From assembly GCA_028285035.1 (NCBI GenBank), contig JANQQF010000039.1:124001-188000 (forward strand): DNA of 64,000 nt, in the 5' to 3' direction. The DNA comes from Phycisphaerae bacterium (lineage in GTDB: Bacteria > Chloroflexota > Anaerolineae > 4572-78 > J111). Each line of letters starts with the position of its first letter. Position 1 is the stretch's first letter. Under the pieces are notes generated by a model that worked only from the letters and a program-made list of their open reading frames with translations, did not search any database and had not been told where the DNA came from. This document shows, piece by piece, positions 55,740 to 64,000 of this stretch. The position numbers and the translations under genes are program-made.

Positions 55740-56145
55740 AGGCATCATTTGAACTGATACTTGGCACTACTACAAGACGTGTAATCTAAGTGTCGTCTTG
55801 TTTCAAAGTAGTTGAGAAACTTGAATAACAAAACTTCTCAAGTAGAGAGGTCACCTAATATTAAAACTATCAAGTTTCTTAAATGCTAACGCCAAAAAAG
55901 GAGGTATGCTAGCGAATAATTGACAACTATTGATATGATTTTTGGAAAAATTTTACATTTTGGGCAGGCGTTGGCAGGGAACTGTAATCTATCAAAATTT
56001 ATACTGGCGTTAGACACTGGTGCGATATGTTTGAGTTCTCAATTGCTAAGGCATTGGGTTGGGCACTTAATTCTTGGCTACCAACATCCTACCCAAAATG
56101 TAACGGTATTTTTTATTATTTAGGAATTATTTGAGCGAGTAGCCT
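55740..56145 (+). other. Intergenic region with hairpins before lutA
   Basis: It is a gene-free stretch of 406 bases. ACAAGACG (55772-55779) and CGTCTTGT (55794-55801) form an 8-bp stem followed by TTTC, a weak terminator for the regulator gene. TTGAGAA and TTCTCAA near 55812-55838 form another hairpin. A 67-aa ORF at 55920 shows no protein-like features. No copy of the operator palindrome is seen here, so control of lutABC by the same regulator is not shown. Confidence 0.5.
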
Positions 56146-56874
56146 ATGTCTAATTCAAAACATGTCGCCTTATGTGTAACCTGTACAGTCGATCAATTGA
56201 TGCCAGAAGTTGGTGTAGCAACTGTCAAAGTTTTACGTCGAGCAGGATGTACCGTCGATTTTCCTACCGAACAAACTTGTTGTGGACAACCATTTTTTAA
56301 CAGCGGCTTTCGCACCGAGGCAAAACATTTAGCGCAACGAACGATTGCGGCCTTTGCAGGTTACGATGCAGTTGTACTACCAAGCGGTTCCTGCACCACA
56401 ATGATTCGAGAGGAATATCTTCACCTATTTGAAGATGATCCTCAATGGTATAAACACGCTAAAGAATTAGGACAAAAAACGTTTGAGTTAAGCGAATTTC
56501 TACAGCATCAGACTGACTGGGAGATACCCTCAGCCGAAGCTACCCATAATATTACCTATCACGACTCCTGCCATATGTGTCGGATGTTAGGGCTGCGAGA
56601 GGAACCAAGAAAAACCTTAAGCGAAGCGGGTTGCCAGATTACAGAGATGGCTGAGGCAGATCGCTGTTGTGGCTTTGGTGGCCTATTTTCGGTACGAATG
56701 CCGGAAGTTTCTAACGCGATGACGGGCGAAAAACTGCGACAGGCTAAAGCAACAGAAGCCACAACACTTGTCACGGCCGATCCTGGCTGTTTGATGCAGA
56801 TGCGGGGTTTGTCAGATGAAGCGGGGGTTCAGGTTGAACACCTTGCGATCGTGCTGGAGGAGCTGACCCGATGA
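56146..56874 (+). CDS. lutA: Lactate utilisation protein A (Fe-S oxidoreductase with CCG domains)
   Basis: A 242-aa protein of the LutA/YkgE type. It starts with CVTCTVDQLMPEVGVA, the usual LutA opening, followed by two Cys-rich CCG domains (QTCCGQPFFNSG near 45 and ADRCCGFGGLFS near 170). With LutB and LutC it forms an iron-sulfur complex oxidising L-lactate to pyruvate. Its last four bases overlap the lutB start (ATGA). Confidence 0.94.
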   Translation: MSNSKHVALCVTCTVDQLMPEVGVATVKVLRRAGCTVDFPTEQTCCGQPFFNSGFRTEAKHLAQRTIAAFAGYDAVVLPSGSCTTMIREEYLHLFEDDPQWYKHAKELGQKTFELSEFLQHQTDWEIPSAEATHNITYHDSCHMCRMLGLREEPRKTLSEAGCQITEMAEADRCCGFGGLFSVRMPEVSNAMTGEKLRQAKATEATTLVTADPGCLMQMRGLSDEAGVQVEHLAIVLEELTR

Positions 56875-58295
56875 GCGCAACCATGTCACAATTTCGACAC
56901 AGTGCCTTCATTGCTGTCGAAGATATCAAGCTACAAAGTGCCCTAGAAGGGGCCACAACTAAATTTGCCACGGGGCGAGTCAATGCTTTGGCCGAGGTGC
57001 CGGATGTTGAACCTCTCCGCGATCATTTCAAGCAGCTACGGAGCGCAACGTTGGCTCGACTGGCTGATCATTTAGAAACATTTGAGAAAAACGCCACAGC
57101 GGCTGGGGCCAATGTCCATTGGGCGACAGACGGTGATGAGGCCCAACGCATTGTGTTAGACATTGCCAAACGCAATAACGTTAAACTTGTCACCAAAAGC
57201 AAGTCAATGGCTTCAGAAGAAATTCATCTCAACGAGGCTTTGAGCAAGGCAGGGATCAAGCCAGTGGAAACTGATTTAGGTGAATGGATCATTCAATTGG
57301 CCAAGGATCCCCCTTTCCATATTATCGCCCCGGCCATTCACAAAACACGCTTCGAAGTGGCGGAGATGTTAGCCGAGCAAACTGGGCAACAGATTTCACC
57401 CGATGACATTCCAGCCCTGACCGAAGCCGCTCGGCAAATTTTACGCAAGGATTTTTTGGCAGCAGACATGGGCGTTTCCGGTGGTAATATCCTCGTCTCA
57501 GAGACGGGCAGTTTGGTTTTAGTGACAAATGAGGGAAATGCCCGCTTAGTGACAAGCGCTCCGCCGGTTCATGTTGCAATTGTCGGCATCGAAAAAGTAG
57601 CACCTACGTGGGACGACGTCGCTCCGTGGTTATCGCTTCTCGCTAGAAGCAGTACGGGACAACCTTTGAGTATCTACACCACCATCGTGACTGGCCCCGC
57701 TCGGACAATTGACGCCGATGGCCCCAAAGAAGTTCACATCATTTTGCTGGATAATGGTCGCAGTCAACTTATTGGCAGTAAATATGAAGAGGTGCTGCAA
57801 TGTATTCGCTGCGGAGCTTGCTTGAATGCCTGCCCAGTCTATAAAGAAGCAGGTGGACACGCCTATGGCAGCCCCTACAGTGGGCCAATTGGAGCGGTAG
57901 TCACTCCGCTACTCTCCGGCCTTGAAGAATATGAAGCCCTACCCCACGCCAGTTCATTATGCGGGGCCTGTAAAGATGTCTGCCCAGCCCGAATAGACCT
58001 GCCTCGGATGCTTTTAGAGCTACGGGCCGACGAGGTCGAGCAACGCATTTTGCCCTGGTGGGAAAGTATGGCCGAGCGGGCAGTAGCCTTGGGAATGTCC
58101 AGTGAGCCATTCTTCCGCTTTGGCACGTCTATCGCTCGTCGGCTACAAAAGCCGATGATGCGCAATGGTCAACTCCACCTCCCCTTGAGTCTCAACCCAG
58201 GGAAAGGGCGAAAGTTACCAGTGATGGCCGAACGCTCATTCCGTGAAATCTGGGCTTCAGGCGAACTGGAGGAACGCAATGGAGGGTCGAAATGA
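56871..58295 (+). CDS. lutB: Lactate utilisation protein B (LUD domain, 4Fe-4S)
   Basis: A 474-aa protein with an N-terminal LUD domain (about 60-295; LVTKSKSMASEEIHLN, DFLAADMGVSGGNILVSETG) followed by two 4Fe-4S motifs (CIRCGACLNACPVYKEAGG near 310 and CGACKDVCPARIDLP near 362). This is the LutB/YkgF plan at normal length. It overlaps both neighbours by four bases, so lutABC is a tightly coupled operon. Confidence 0.95.
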   Translation: MSATMSQFRHSAFIAVEDIKLQSALEGATTKFATGRVNALAEVPDVEPLRDHFKQLRSATLARLADHLETFEKNATAAGANVHWATDGDEAQRIVLDIAKRNNVKLVTKSKSMASEEIHLNEALSKAGIKPVETDLGEWIIQLAKDPPFHIIAPAIHKTRFEVAEMLAEQTGQQISPDDIPALTEAARQILRKDFLAADMGVSGGNILVSETGSLVLVTNEGNARLVTSAPPVHVAIVGIEKVAPTWDDVAPWLSLLARSSTGQPLSIYTTIVTGPARTIDADGPKEVHIILLDNGRSQLIGSKYEEVLQCIRCGACLNACPVYKEAGGHAYGSPYSGPIGAVVTPLLSGLEEYEALPHASSLCGACKDVCPARIDLPRMLLELRADEVEQRILPWWESMAERAVALGMSSEPFFRFGTSIARRLQKPMMRNGQLHLPLSLNPGKGRKLPVMAERSFREIWASGELEERNGGSK

Positions 58296-58921
58296 GTTCA
58301 CGTGACCAAATATTGAGTACACTCCGGGCTAAATCAAGAACCGTTGAACACCCAGCCCCGTGGACCTCACGCCGAACTTATCCCGATTTGGCAGATCAGT
58401 TTGAGAAAGCACTCACCGCAGTCAAGGGTGAAGTCTATCGTGCCAAAGACCTAGCTGAAGCAATGGAGCAGGTTGATGTCATCCTGCACGAAGTTCAAGC
58501 TAGGCGTGTAGTTGTAAACAACGTTGCCCCCTTTAACAAAATCAACCCTGCTGAACGTTGGTCCAATTTTGAGTGGCACGTGGTAGGTGAAAGCCAGAGC
58601 AATTTACGTGAGATATGTGAAACCGCCGAGGTCGGGCTGAGTGGGGCGGACGTTGCGCTGGCCGAAACAGGCAGTGTGGTCGTCAGCAGCAGTGCTCAAA
58701 AAAGTCGACTTGCGACACTGCTCCCCCCTATTCATCTGGCCGTTGTCCCTACGTCAAAATTAACGACTGATTTGTTCACTTGGACCGCCAGCCGGAAAGG
58801 TGAAATGCCTGCAAACGCTGTGATTGTTAGCGGCCCTAGCAAAACGGCTGATATTGAGCAAATCTTAGCCATTGGAGTGCATGGACCAAAAAGATTTATT
58901 GTGGTTTTGTATGATGATTAG
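58292..58921 (+). CDS. lutC: Lactate utilisation protein C (LUD domain)
   Basis: A 209-aa LUD-domain protein of the LutC/YkgG type. The C-terminal half has VGLSGADVALAETGSVVV and VSGPSKTADIEQILAIGVHGP, both family hallmarks. It is the last gene of lutABC. The TRAP transporter genes follow after 217 bases on the same strand. Confidence 0.94.
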   Translation: MSSRDQILSTLRAKSRTVEHPAPWTSRRTYPDLADQFEKALTAVKGEVYRAKDLAEAMEQVDVILHEVQARRVVVNNVAPFNKINPAERWSNFEWHVVGESQSNLREICETAEVGLSGADVALAETGSVVVSSSAQKSRLATLLPPIHLAVVPTSKLTTDLFTWTASRKGEMPANAVIVSGPSKTADIEQILAIGVHGPKRFIVVLYDD

Positions 58922-59138
58922 GCGACGAGCAATTGCGATAAGTTATGGGAATCCGTATACTACGGACCGTAAATACGGGCTGATCGATCGAAATTTCGAG
59001 ACACAAATTCCCAACTTATCCAATTTAATCATAACTGACCACAATGTTGTATCAGAAACCAAACAAAGGAGTGTAGAAGATGTTGAAATGTAGTTCGTTA
59101 TGTGTCGCTGCCTTCCTCTCAGCCATAGGGGGTGTTCA

Positions 59139-59867
59139 ATGCGACTAGCTGGCATTATCATTGTTGCGATTAGTTTACTTGCCATTTTTTGGGAAGTATT
59201 TGGCTATGGTTCCTGGCTGATTTTTTATGGTAGCCCCGTTGGGGGGATGATCGGAATTGTCGGCTGTATGCTCGGTACAGTGCTTATCACCATTCCTGGC
59301 GCTATGCGCGAAATTCGAGAGAAGAGTATGAACAACTTTCTCGAATGGTATGTCACATTTGTTGATAACTTTAGCGATAATCTTGGCTATGGTGTCGGCT
59401 GGTTCACCACCTTGATGGTAGTCGTTGTCTTTGTCAACGTGCTATTTCGCTACGTTTTAGGTCAAAGCTTCTTGGCCTTACAAGACTTGTCTTGGTATGT
59501 TTTTGGGGTCATTTTTATGGTCGGCGCGGCCTATACCCTCCGGCACGATCGCCACGTGCGTGTTGATGTTGTTTATGTAAACTTGTCACCGAAAGCCAAG
59601 GTGTGGGTCAATCTCATCGGCTCACTCTTCTTCTTAGTTCCCCTGTGCATTCTCGGCATTTGGGTCTCGTGGGGCTTTGTTGAACGTTCTTGGACTCTTC
59701 AGGAAACCTCGCCCGATGCAGGCGGGTTAGATGCCCGCTATCTAGCCAAAGCGATGATGCCAGTGGGCTTTATCCTCATTATGATTCAAGGTTTCTCACT
59801 ATTCTTTAAATCAATTCTTCAACTGATGGGGCGAATGCCTATCGAAGAACATGGAGGCGCGCACTAA
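59139..59867 (+). CDS. dctQ: TRAP transporter small membrane subunit with extra N-terminal helices
   Basis: About 242 aa. The DctQ core (about 75-235) has four helices, with FRYVLGQSFLALQDLSWYVF and LRHDRHVRVDVVY typical of the family. Before it stand two further helices (about 3-20 and 30-50) that ordinary DctQ proteins of about 160-180 aa lack. The ATG at 59139 follows a GGGGG-rich ribosome site. Its stop overlaps the dctM start by one base (TAATG). Confidence 0.9.
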   Translation: MRLAGIIIVAISLLAIFWEVFGYGSWLIFYGSPVGGMIGIVGCMLGTVLITIPGAMREIREKSMNNFLEWYVTFVDNFSDNLGYGVGWFTTLMVVVVFVNVLFRYVLGQSFLALQDLSWYVFGVIFMVGAAYTLRHDRHVRVDVVYVNLSPKAKVWVNLIGSLFFLVPLCILGIWVSWGFVERSWTLQETSPDAGGLDARYLAKAMMPVGFILIMIQGFSLFFKSILQLMGRMPIEEHGGAH

Positions 59868-61225
59868 TGCTTGGGATCATCCTGTTTGGTATTGTTTTAG
59901 CCATGTTACTCATTGGCTTCCCTGTGGCGTTCACTCTAGGTGGAGTTTCAACCATTTATGGGTTAGCTACCTTTGGATTAGACTTTTTCAATCTCTTGCC
60001 CCTGCGAATTTGGGGGGTAAATACGAATATCCTCTTATTGGCTGTGCCCTTATTTGTATACATGGGTGTAATGTTGGAAAGCTCGGGGCTAGCCGAAGAA
60101 CTGTTGGAAACGATGGCCTTGTTATTTGGGCGCTTACGTGGCGGTTTGGCTTTGTCAGTGGTTGTGGTCGGTGCGATGTTAGCCGCATCGACTGGCATTG
60201 TAGGTGCAACCGTGGTCACAATGGGACTCCTCAGTCTACCAACGATGCTCAAGCGAGGTTATAGCCCGGAACTGGCCACAGGCACCATTGCCACATCTGG
60301 AACATTGGGTCAAATCATCCCACCCAGTATCGTTCTAGTTCTCTTAGGTAGTGTACTACAAATCTCGATCGGGGATATGTTTATTGGTGCGGTTATTCCT
60401 GGTTTAATTTTGGTTGTTTTGTATGTAATTTATATTTCGATTATTGCCATTATCCGTCCAGATTCGGCTCCAGCTATGCCACCAGAAGAGCTGGCAACCT
60501 TTAAAGGGCGTGAGATGGTGATCCGTATCCTCCGCGCCTTTATCGCCCCTATCGTCTTGATTGTTGCGGTATTAGGGTCAATTTTCGCCGGAATCGCTTC
60601 ACCAACAGAAGCGGCTGGTGTTGGAGCAGTGGGTGCTACCTTCCTTACTGTCATTCAAGGCAAATTGAATATGACGACCTTGAACAAGGTAATGAAAGAA
60701 ACCGTTTTCTTAACCTGCATGGTCTTCATCATCCTAGTCGGGGCTACAACCTTTGCCTTGGCCTTCCGAGGTTTAGGCGGGGATGAATTTTTACAGGAAA
60801 TCGTCTCTCACGCCGAGTTAAGCCCAATGGTGTTTCTCGCCATCTTCATGATTGTTATCTTTATTGCCGGATTCTTTATCGATTTTATCGAAATCACCTT
60901 CATCCACGTCCCGATTGCCGCGCCCATTTTCACTGCAATGGGCGTTGACTTGTTATGGGTCGGCATTTTGATCGCCATTAACTTGCAGACCTCATTCCTG
61001 ACCCCGCCGTTCGGCTTCTCCCTGTTCTATCTCAAAGGGGTGTCGCCACCGGAGATCAAGACCACCCATCTCTATCGGGGGATCATACCTTTTGTGATTA
61101 TTCAGCTCATTGGGATGATGATTGTGGTGTTCTATCCAGAAACTGTGACCTGTTTGCCCGAGATTGCGTTGAATGCCTCACGTGACATCTCTGTACCATT
61201 CAGTGAGTTACGCTGTTTGCGATAA
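59867..61225 (+). CDS. dctM: TRAP transporter large membrane subunit
   Basis: A 452-aa polytopic subunit of about 12 helices. It starts MLGIILFGIVLAMLLIGFPV, and contains GTLGQIIPPSIVLVLLG and a C-terminal TSFLTPPFGFSLFYLKGV, all typical of DctM. It forms the transport channel with DctQ, driven by a sodium or proton gradient. A GGAGG in the end of dctQ serves as ribosome site. A strong terminator follows. Confidence 0.95.
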   Translation: MLGIILFGIVLAMLLIGFPVAFTLGGVSTIYGLATFGLDFFNLLPLRIWGVNTNILLLAVPLFVYMGVMLESSGLAEELLETMALLFGRLRGGLALSVVVVGAMLAASTGIVGATVVTMGLLSLPTMLKRGYSPELATGTIATSGTLGQIIPPSIVLVLLGSVLQISIGDMFIGAVIPGLILVVLYVIYISIIAIIRPDSAPAMPPEELATFKGREMVIRILRAFIAPIVLIVAVLGSIFAGIASPTEAAGVGAVGATFLTVIQGKLNMTTLNKVMKETVFLTCMVFIILVGATTFALAFRGLGGDEFLQEIVSHAELSPMVFLAIFMIVIFIAGFFIDFIEITFIHVPIAAPIFTAMGVDLLWVGILIAINLQTSFLTPPFGFSLFYLKGVSPPEIKTTHLYRGIIPFVIIQLIGMMIVVFYPETVTCLPEIALNASRDISVPFSELRCLR

Positions 61226-61247
61226 ATTGCAGTTTTGTAATCATTAA

Positions 61248-61279
61248 AAAAGGCAGATAGCTCTGACTATCTGCCTTTT
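61248..61279 (+). terminator. Intrinsic terminator of the lut/TRAP operon
   Basis: A perfect 13-bp stem (61248-61260 and 61267-61279) with a 6-base loop and T-rich end, 22 bases after the dctM stop. Confidence 0.9.
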
Positions 61280-61296
61280 ATTTTTGCTTCAAACAA

Positions 61297-61327
61297 AAAA
61301 CAGGCTGAGAAATCTCAGCCTGTTTTT
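61297..61327 (-). terminator. Intrinsic terminator of the TRAP binding-protein gene
   Basis: A stem of about 14 bp (AAAACAGGCTGAG / CTCAGCCTGTTTT) with a 4-base loop. On the minus strand it is followed by T-rich sequence. It faces the terminator of dctM, closing the two convergent units separately. Confidence 0.85.
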
Positions 61328-61347
61328 ATTGAAATTCAGTTCACATC

Positions 61348-62562
61348 TTAAGCAGTGGGGCGTTGAACGAGGTTGTAGTAGGCTCGCTCAGAGATGTTGC
61401 CGTACTCAGCGGCACCTTCCTGGAAGCTTCGGAATGACTCGAAGACTTTCTTAGAAATAGCATCACTGTCAGCAATTTCAACGATAACTTCTTCAGCCGC
61501 TGCTCGCAGGCCTTCCATAACTTCATCGGGGAACTGGCGCAGGTCAACACCTTCTTCATTGACCAACTGTTGCAAGGCTTGGTTGTTACGACCTTCAAAT
61601 TGGGCCAACATCCAGGTGTTCTGAGTCATTGCTGCATCCCGAACGATCAACTGCAAATCTGCTGGCAAGGCTTCAAAGGCTTGGCGATTGACTTGAAGCT
61701 CAAGCACTGAACCTGGCTCGTGCCAACCGGGGTAGTAGTAGTATTGGGCAACTTTATGGAAACCCATTACTGAGTCGTGCAACGGTCCTACCCACTCAGT
61801 CGCGTCAATCACACCACGCTCCAAACTGGTGTAAATCTCACCACCAGCAATCAGCTCGGCTGATCCACCAACCTTGGCAATGGTTTTACCACCCATTCCA
61901 GGAATACGCATTTTTAGACCTTCGTAGTCACTAAGTGAGTTGATTTCTTTGTTAAACCAGCCACCCATCTGAATACCACTGTTTCCACAAGGAAGTGGTA
62001 AAATGTTATTGTCTTTGTAGACTTCTTCCCACAATTCCATACCGCCACCTGCAAAGAGCCAACCGTACATCTGCTGGGCGTTCATCCCGAAGGGAACAGA
62101 CGTAAAGAACTGGGTGGCAGGTAATTTACCACCCCAGTAGTATGCTGCGGTGTGGCCCATTTCAGCCGTTCCGGCATCAACAGCATCAAACACTTCCAGA
62201 CCACCCACCAATTCACCAGCCCCAAATACTTGAACTTTTAGACGACCTTGTGACATTGTGTCAATATCTTCAGCAAACTTCTGAACACCTTCCGCAAATA
62301 CAGGCAAAGTGATTGGCCAGCTCATCACCACTTTCCACTCAATGGTTTGGTTGGTATTAACGTTGACTTCCTGGACAACTTCTTCAGTTGCTTCCGCTTG
62401 GGTTGCAGCTTCTTCAGCAGGTGCTTCAGTGGGTGCAGCTGGTGCAGGCGTTGCCGCACTTTCCCCAATGCTACATCCACCAACCAACACACCAGTTGTT
62501 CCAGCGACCCCTGCCACTGCCGCTTGTTTCAAGAAATCTCGTCGATTATACGTCTTTGACAT
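61348..62562 (-). CDS. dctP: TRAP transporter substrate-binding protein (2-oxo/hydroxy acid type)
   Basis: A 404-aa exported binding protein. The leader has a twin-arginine motif (NRRDFLKQAA) and a possible lipobox (VGGC at about 26-29), then an Ala/Glu/Pro spacer. The mature part has the DctP fold with GAGELVGGLEVFDAV, ATEWVGPLHD and WHEPGSVLELQVN. This subgroup includes TakP and the Thermus TTHA0766 calcium-lactate protein, which supports lactate or pyruvate as substrate. It is convergent with dctQM rather than in the same operon. An AGGAGGA ribosome site precedes the ATG. Confidence 0.93.
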   Translation of the reverse strand: MSKTYNRRDFLKQAAVAGVAGTTGVLVGGCSIGESAATPAPAAPTEAPAEEAATQAEATEEVVQEVNVNTNQTIEWKVVMSWPITLPVFAEGVQKFAEDIDTMSQGRLKVQVFGAGELVGGLEVFDAVDAGTAEMGHTAAYYWGGKLPATQFFTSVPFGMNAQQMYGWLFAGGGMELWEEVYKDNNILPLPCGNSGIQMGGWFNKEINSLSDYEGLKMRIPGMGGKTIAKVGGSAELIAGGEIYTSLERGVIDATEWVGPLHDSVMGFHKVAQYYYYPGWHEPGSVLELQVNRQAFEALPADLQLIVRDAAMTQNTWMLAQFEGRNNQALQQLVNEEGVDLRQFPDEVMEGLRAAAEEVIVEIADSDAISKKVFESFRSFQEGAAEYGNISERAYYNLVQRPTA

Positions 62563-62766
62563 TTACTCCTCCTAGAGTTTTGATAAGGTGTTTAAATATT
62601 CAATTGGGTTGGGCGGCCCTATTATAACACGGACAAAAATGGATGACAAACTATTAAAAACTCAGGTATGGTATCCTCAAATTTAATTATTCCCCATTCC
62701 TTTGTATAATGAAAGATGTCATCTAAGATTGAATGACTAGTCCTGAAAGAGTGTATGGAGAACAAG

Positions 62767-63714
62767 ATGTCCAATAACGAATTGATTATGACCTTAGGTA
62801 AAGTCATTATTGCCGCAGCTTGGGTTGACGGCCGAATTTCAATGGAAGAGGTCAATTGCTTAAAAGATCTCCTCTTTCGAATGCCGCATGTTGAAAGTGA
62901 TGATGAAATGCAGATGACTGCCCGAGACTGGGCCCGGCTGGAGATTTATCTCGACTCACCCGTTGAGGCCGATGAACGAGCCCGGTTAATCGAGGATTTG
63001 CGAGTGACCTTAAAATCACCCGAAGATAAAGCGCTTGTTTTTTCCCTGTTACAAACTTTGATTGAAGCTGATGGGGTGGTGACCGAAGAGGAAAAGGCAG
63101 TCGTCGAGGAGATCAAACTTGCCCTTGATGACTTGAGCCTGGGGTTGATCGGACAATTGGGGCGATTGATTCAAGGTCCCATTCAGCGCCGAACTGAGGC
63201 GATTGCCAATGCGCCAAATCGGGAAGAACATTTTGAAGAGTATATTCGAAATAAGGTTTACTATAATGTACGTCAAAGACTAAACATGGATGCTACTCAG
63301 TTAGGAATTGATGATGAGGACTTGCGTAAGCTCAGCTTGGCTGGCGGATTAATGGCGCGAGTCGCCTTTGTCGATCAAGTCATTACCAATGATGAGTATG
63401 CGATGATGGTAGAGGCTCTACAAACAGGATGGAAGGTGACCCAAGAAGCGGCGGCTTTGGTAGCCGAGGTTGCTATCTCTGAAGTCAGTGCCGATCTTGA
63501 CTACTTCCGTCTCATCCGCGAGTTTTTCAGCAGCACAGACGAGAGCGAGCGTGTCGATTTCCTTAATACTCTTTTTGCCGTTGCTGCCGCTGATGGACAA
63601 ATTTCTTCACAGGAAAGCCGAGAAATCCGACATATTTCACGTGATTTGAACTTATCACAGCAACAATTTGTAGAGGCCAAGGAAAAAGCAGAAAGCCAGT
63701 CAGGCTCTGCTTAA
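62767..63714 (+). CDS. TerB-like domain protein, three repeats
   Basis: About 315 aa, soluble and all-helical. Three TerB/DjlA-like acidic motifs are seen: AAWVDGRISMEEV near the start, IEADGVVTEEEKAVVEEI near 105, and AAADGQISSQESREI near 280. A weaker fourth motif (VDQVITNDEYAM) lies near 205. Such domains bind metals or partners in tellurite-resistance and stress proteins. The function here is unknown. The ATG at 62767 follows a GGAG that overlaps an upstream in-frame ATG at 62755. Confidence 0.8.
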   Translation: MSNNELIMTLGKVIIAAAWVDGRISMEEVNCLKDLLFRMPHVESDDEMQMTARDWARLEIYLDSPVEADERARLIEDLRVTLKSPEDKALVFSLLQTLIEADGVVTEEEKAVVEEIKLALDDLSLGLIGQLGRLIQGPIQRRTEAIANAPNREEHFEEYIRNKVYYNVRQRLNMDATQLGIDDEDLRKLSLAGGLMARVAFVDQVITNDEYAMMVEALQTGWKVTQEAAALVAEVAISEVSADLDYFRLIREFFSSTDESERVDFLNTLFAVAAADGQISSQESREIRHISRDLNLSQQQFVEAKEKAESQSGSA

Positions 63715-64000
63715 CCCTGTGTTGAAAACCGTCTCAGTTGTGTGTATATCAGAATGGCTACCACAGCCAACAGTGGCGGCAAAGTTAACCACTGTAATCC
63801 ACTGGTCAGTGTAGATTGATCAGCGAGACGCCCAGTAAACCACGCGCCAATTCCACCAGGTGCCCAGCCTAAACCCAGCACTAATGATGAGGCCAGCCCC
63901 ACCCCCCGTGGCCATATCTCCTGGGCCATCACAATGGCTACAGGAAAACTTGCCCCGGTCATAATTCCCATTCCACTCGCTAGGATGACTTGCCCATAAA
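63711..64000 (-). CDS. MFS transporter, C-terminal part (gene continues beyond the window)
   Basis: The frame is open to the window edge, so only the last 95 or so residues are visible. ASFPVAIVMAQEIWPRGVG and GLGWAPGGIGAWFTGRLAD match the last helices of MFS drug-efflux proteins of the fosmidomycin-resistance (Fsr) type. Its stop overlaps that of the convergent TerB-like gene. Confidence 0.82.
   Translation of the reverse strand, partial: YGQVILASGMGIMTGASFPVAIVMAQEIWPRGVGLASSLVLGLGWAPGGIGAWFTGRLADQSTLTSGLQWLTLPPLLAVVAILIYTQLRRFSTQG

Noticed and set aside
55920..56123. 67-aa ORF between the FadR-family gene and lutA
   Set aside because: It has no recognisable features, and its composition looks like untranslated AT-rich DNA.
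58872..59093. 73-aa ORF between lutC and dctQ
   Set aside because: It overlaps the end of lutC in another frame and shows no family motif.
1..64000. CRISPR array, tRNA, rRNA, prophage or integrase
   Set aside because: I read for regularly spaced repeats, cloverleaf-type ends and integrase motifs and found none that I could support.

Overview
The window looks like a chromosomal segment of a member of the Chloroflexota, probably an Anaerolineae-like or related lineage. This is inferred from gene style, since no rRNA is present. The style markers are very long Thr/Pro/Ser-rich linkers in surface proteins, secreted proteins built from DUF11, PKD and choice-of-anchor modules, C-termini close to YLPLVIK, many multi-GAF histidine kinases, and heptamer-type tandem repeats between genes. 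No tRNA, rRNA, CRISPR array, integrase or complete insertion sequence was recognised.

Layout. 0.2-9.5 kb: an OmpR-type two-component pair on the minus strand, an ACT-malic enzyme, a D-2-hydroxyacid dehydrogenase, a second two-component pair, a class I/II aminotransferase and an internally duplicated membrane protein. 9.6-25 kb: three large secreted proteins (a nuclease, a gingipain-type C25 protease and an adhesin-like choice-of-anchor protein), interleaved with response regulators, a GAF/PAS kinase and an SDR protein. Three promoters here share one box, ATTCAAAC-N3-ATTCAAAC-N10-TA(C/T)AAT (second repeat imperfect at one site), which points to a small regulon. 25-36.3 kb: a GAF-rich kinase, dnaE, then a tandem of two related kinases plus a stand-alone receiver.

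36.4-44 kb (minus strand): a possible operon of a Ser/Thr kinase with an extracellular FGE-like domain, a transmembrane VWA-SIR2 protein, two M50B-like membrane proteases and a TIM-barrel isomerase-like protein. This is the most unusual gene set in the window. 45.2-48.1 kb: a repeat-rich accessory patch with GC-rich palindromic elements, a truncated copy of a Tat-exported beta-propeller gene, and hairpins that are inverted between the two copies. One palindromic element has apparently entered the coding N-terminus of an M1-peptidase lipoprotein.

51.3-62.6 kb: a lactate/2-hydroxyacid module. It has a GlcD-GlcF-type fused dehydrogenase, a FadR-family regulator, lutABC, and a TRAP transporter whose binding protein lies on the opposite strand. 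The same 19-bp operator-like sequence stands before the dehydrogenase and before the regulator, so the regulator probably controls both. coaD sits inside this region on the minus strand. The window ends with a TerB-like protein and the 3' end of an MFS transporter gene.

Several signalling enzymes lack key residues: one kinase has Asn for the phospho-accepting His, another lacks the G1-box Asp, and the SDR protein lacks the Tyr/Lys pair.
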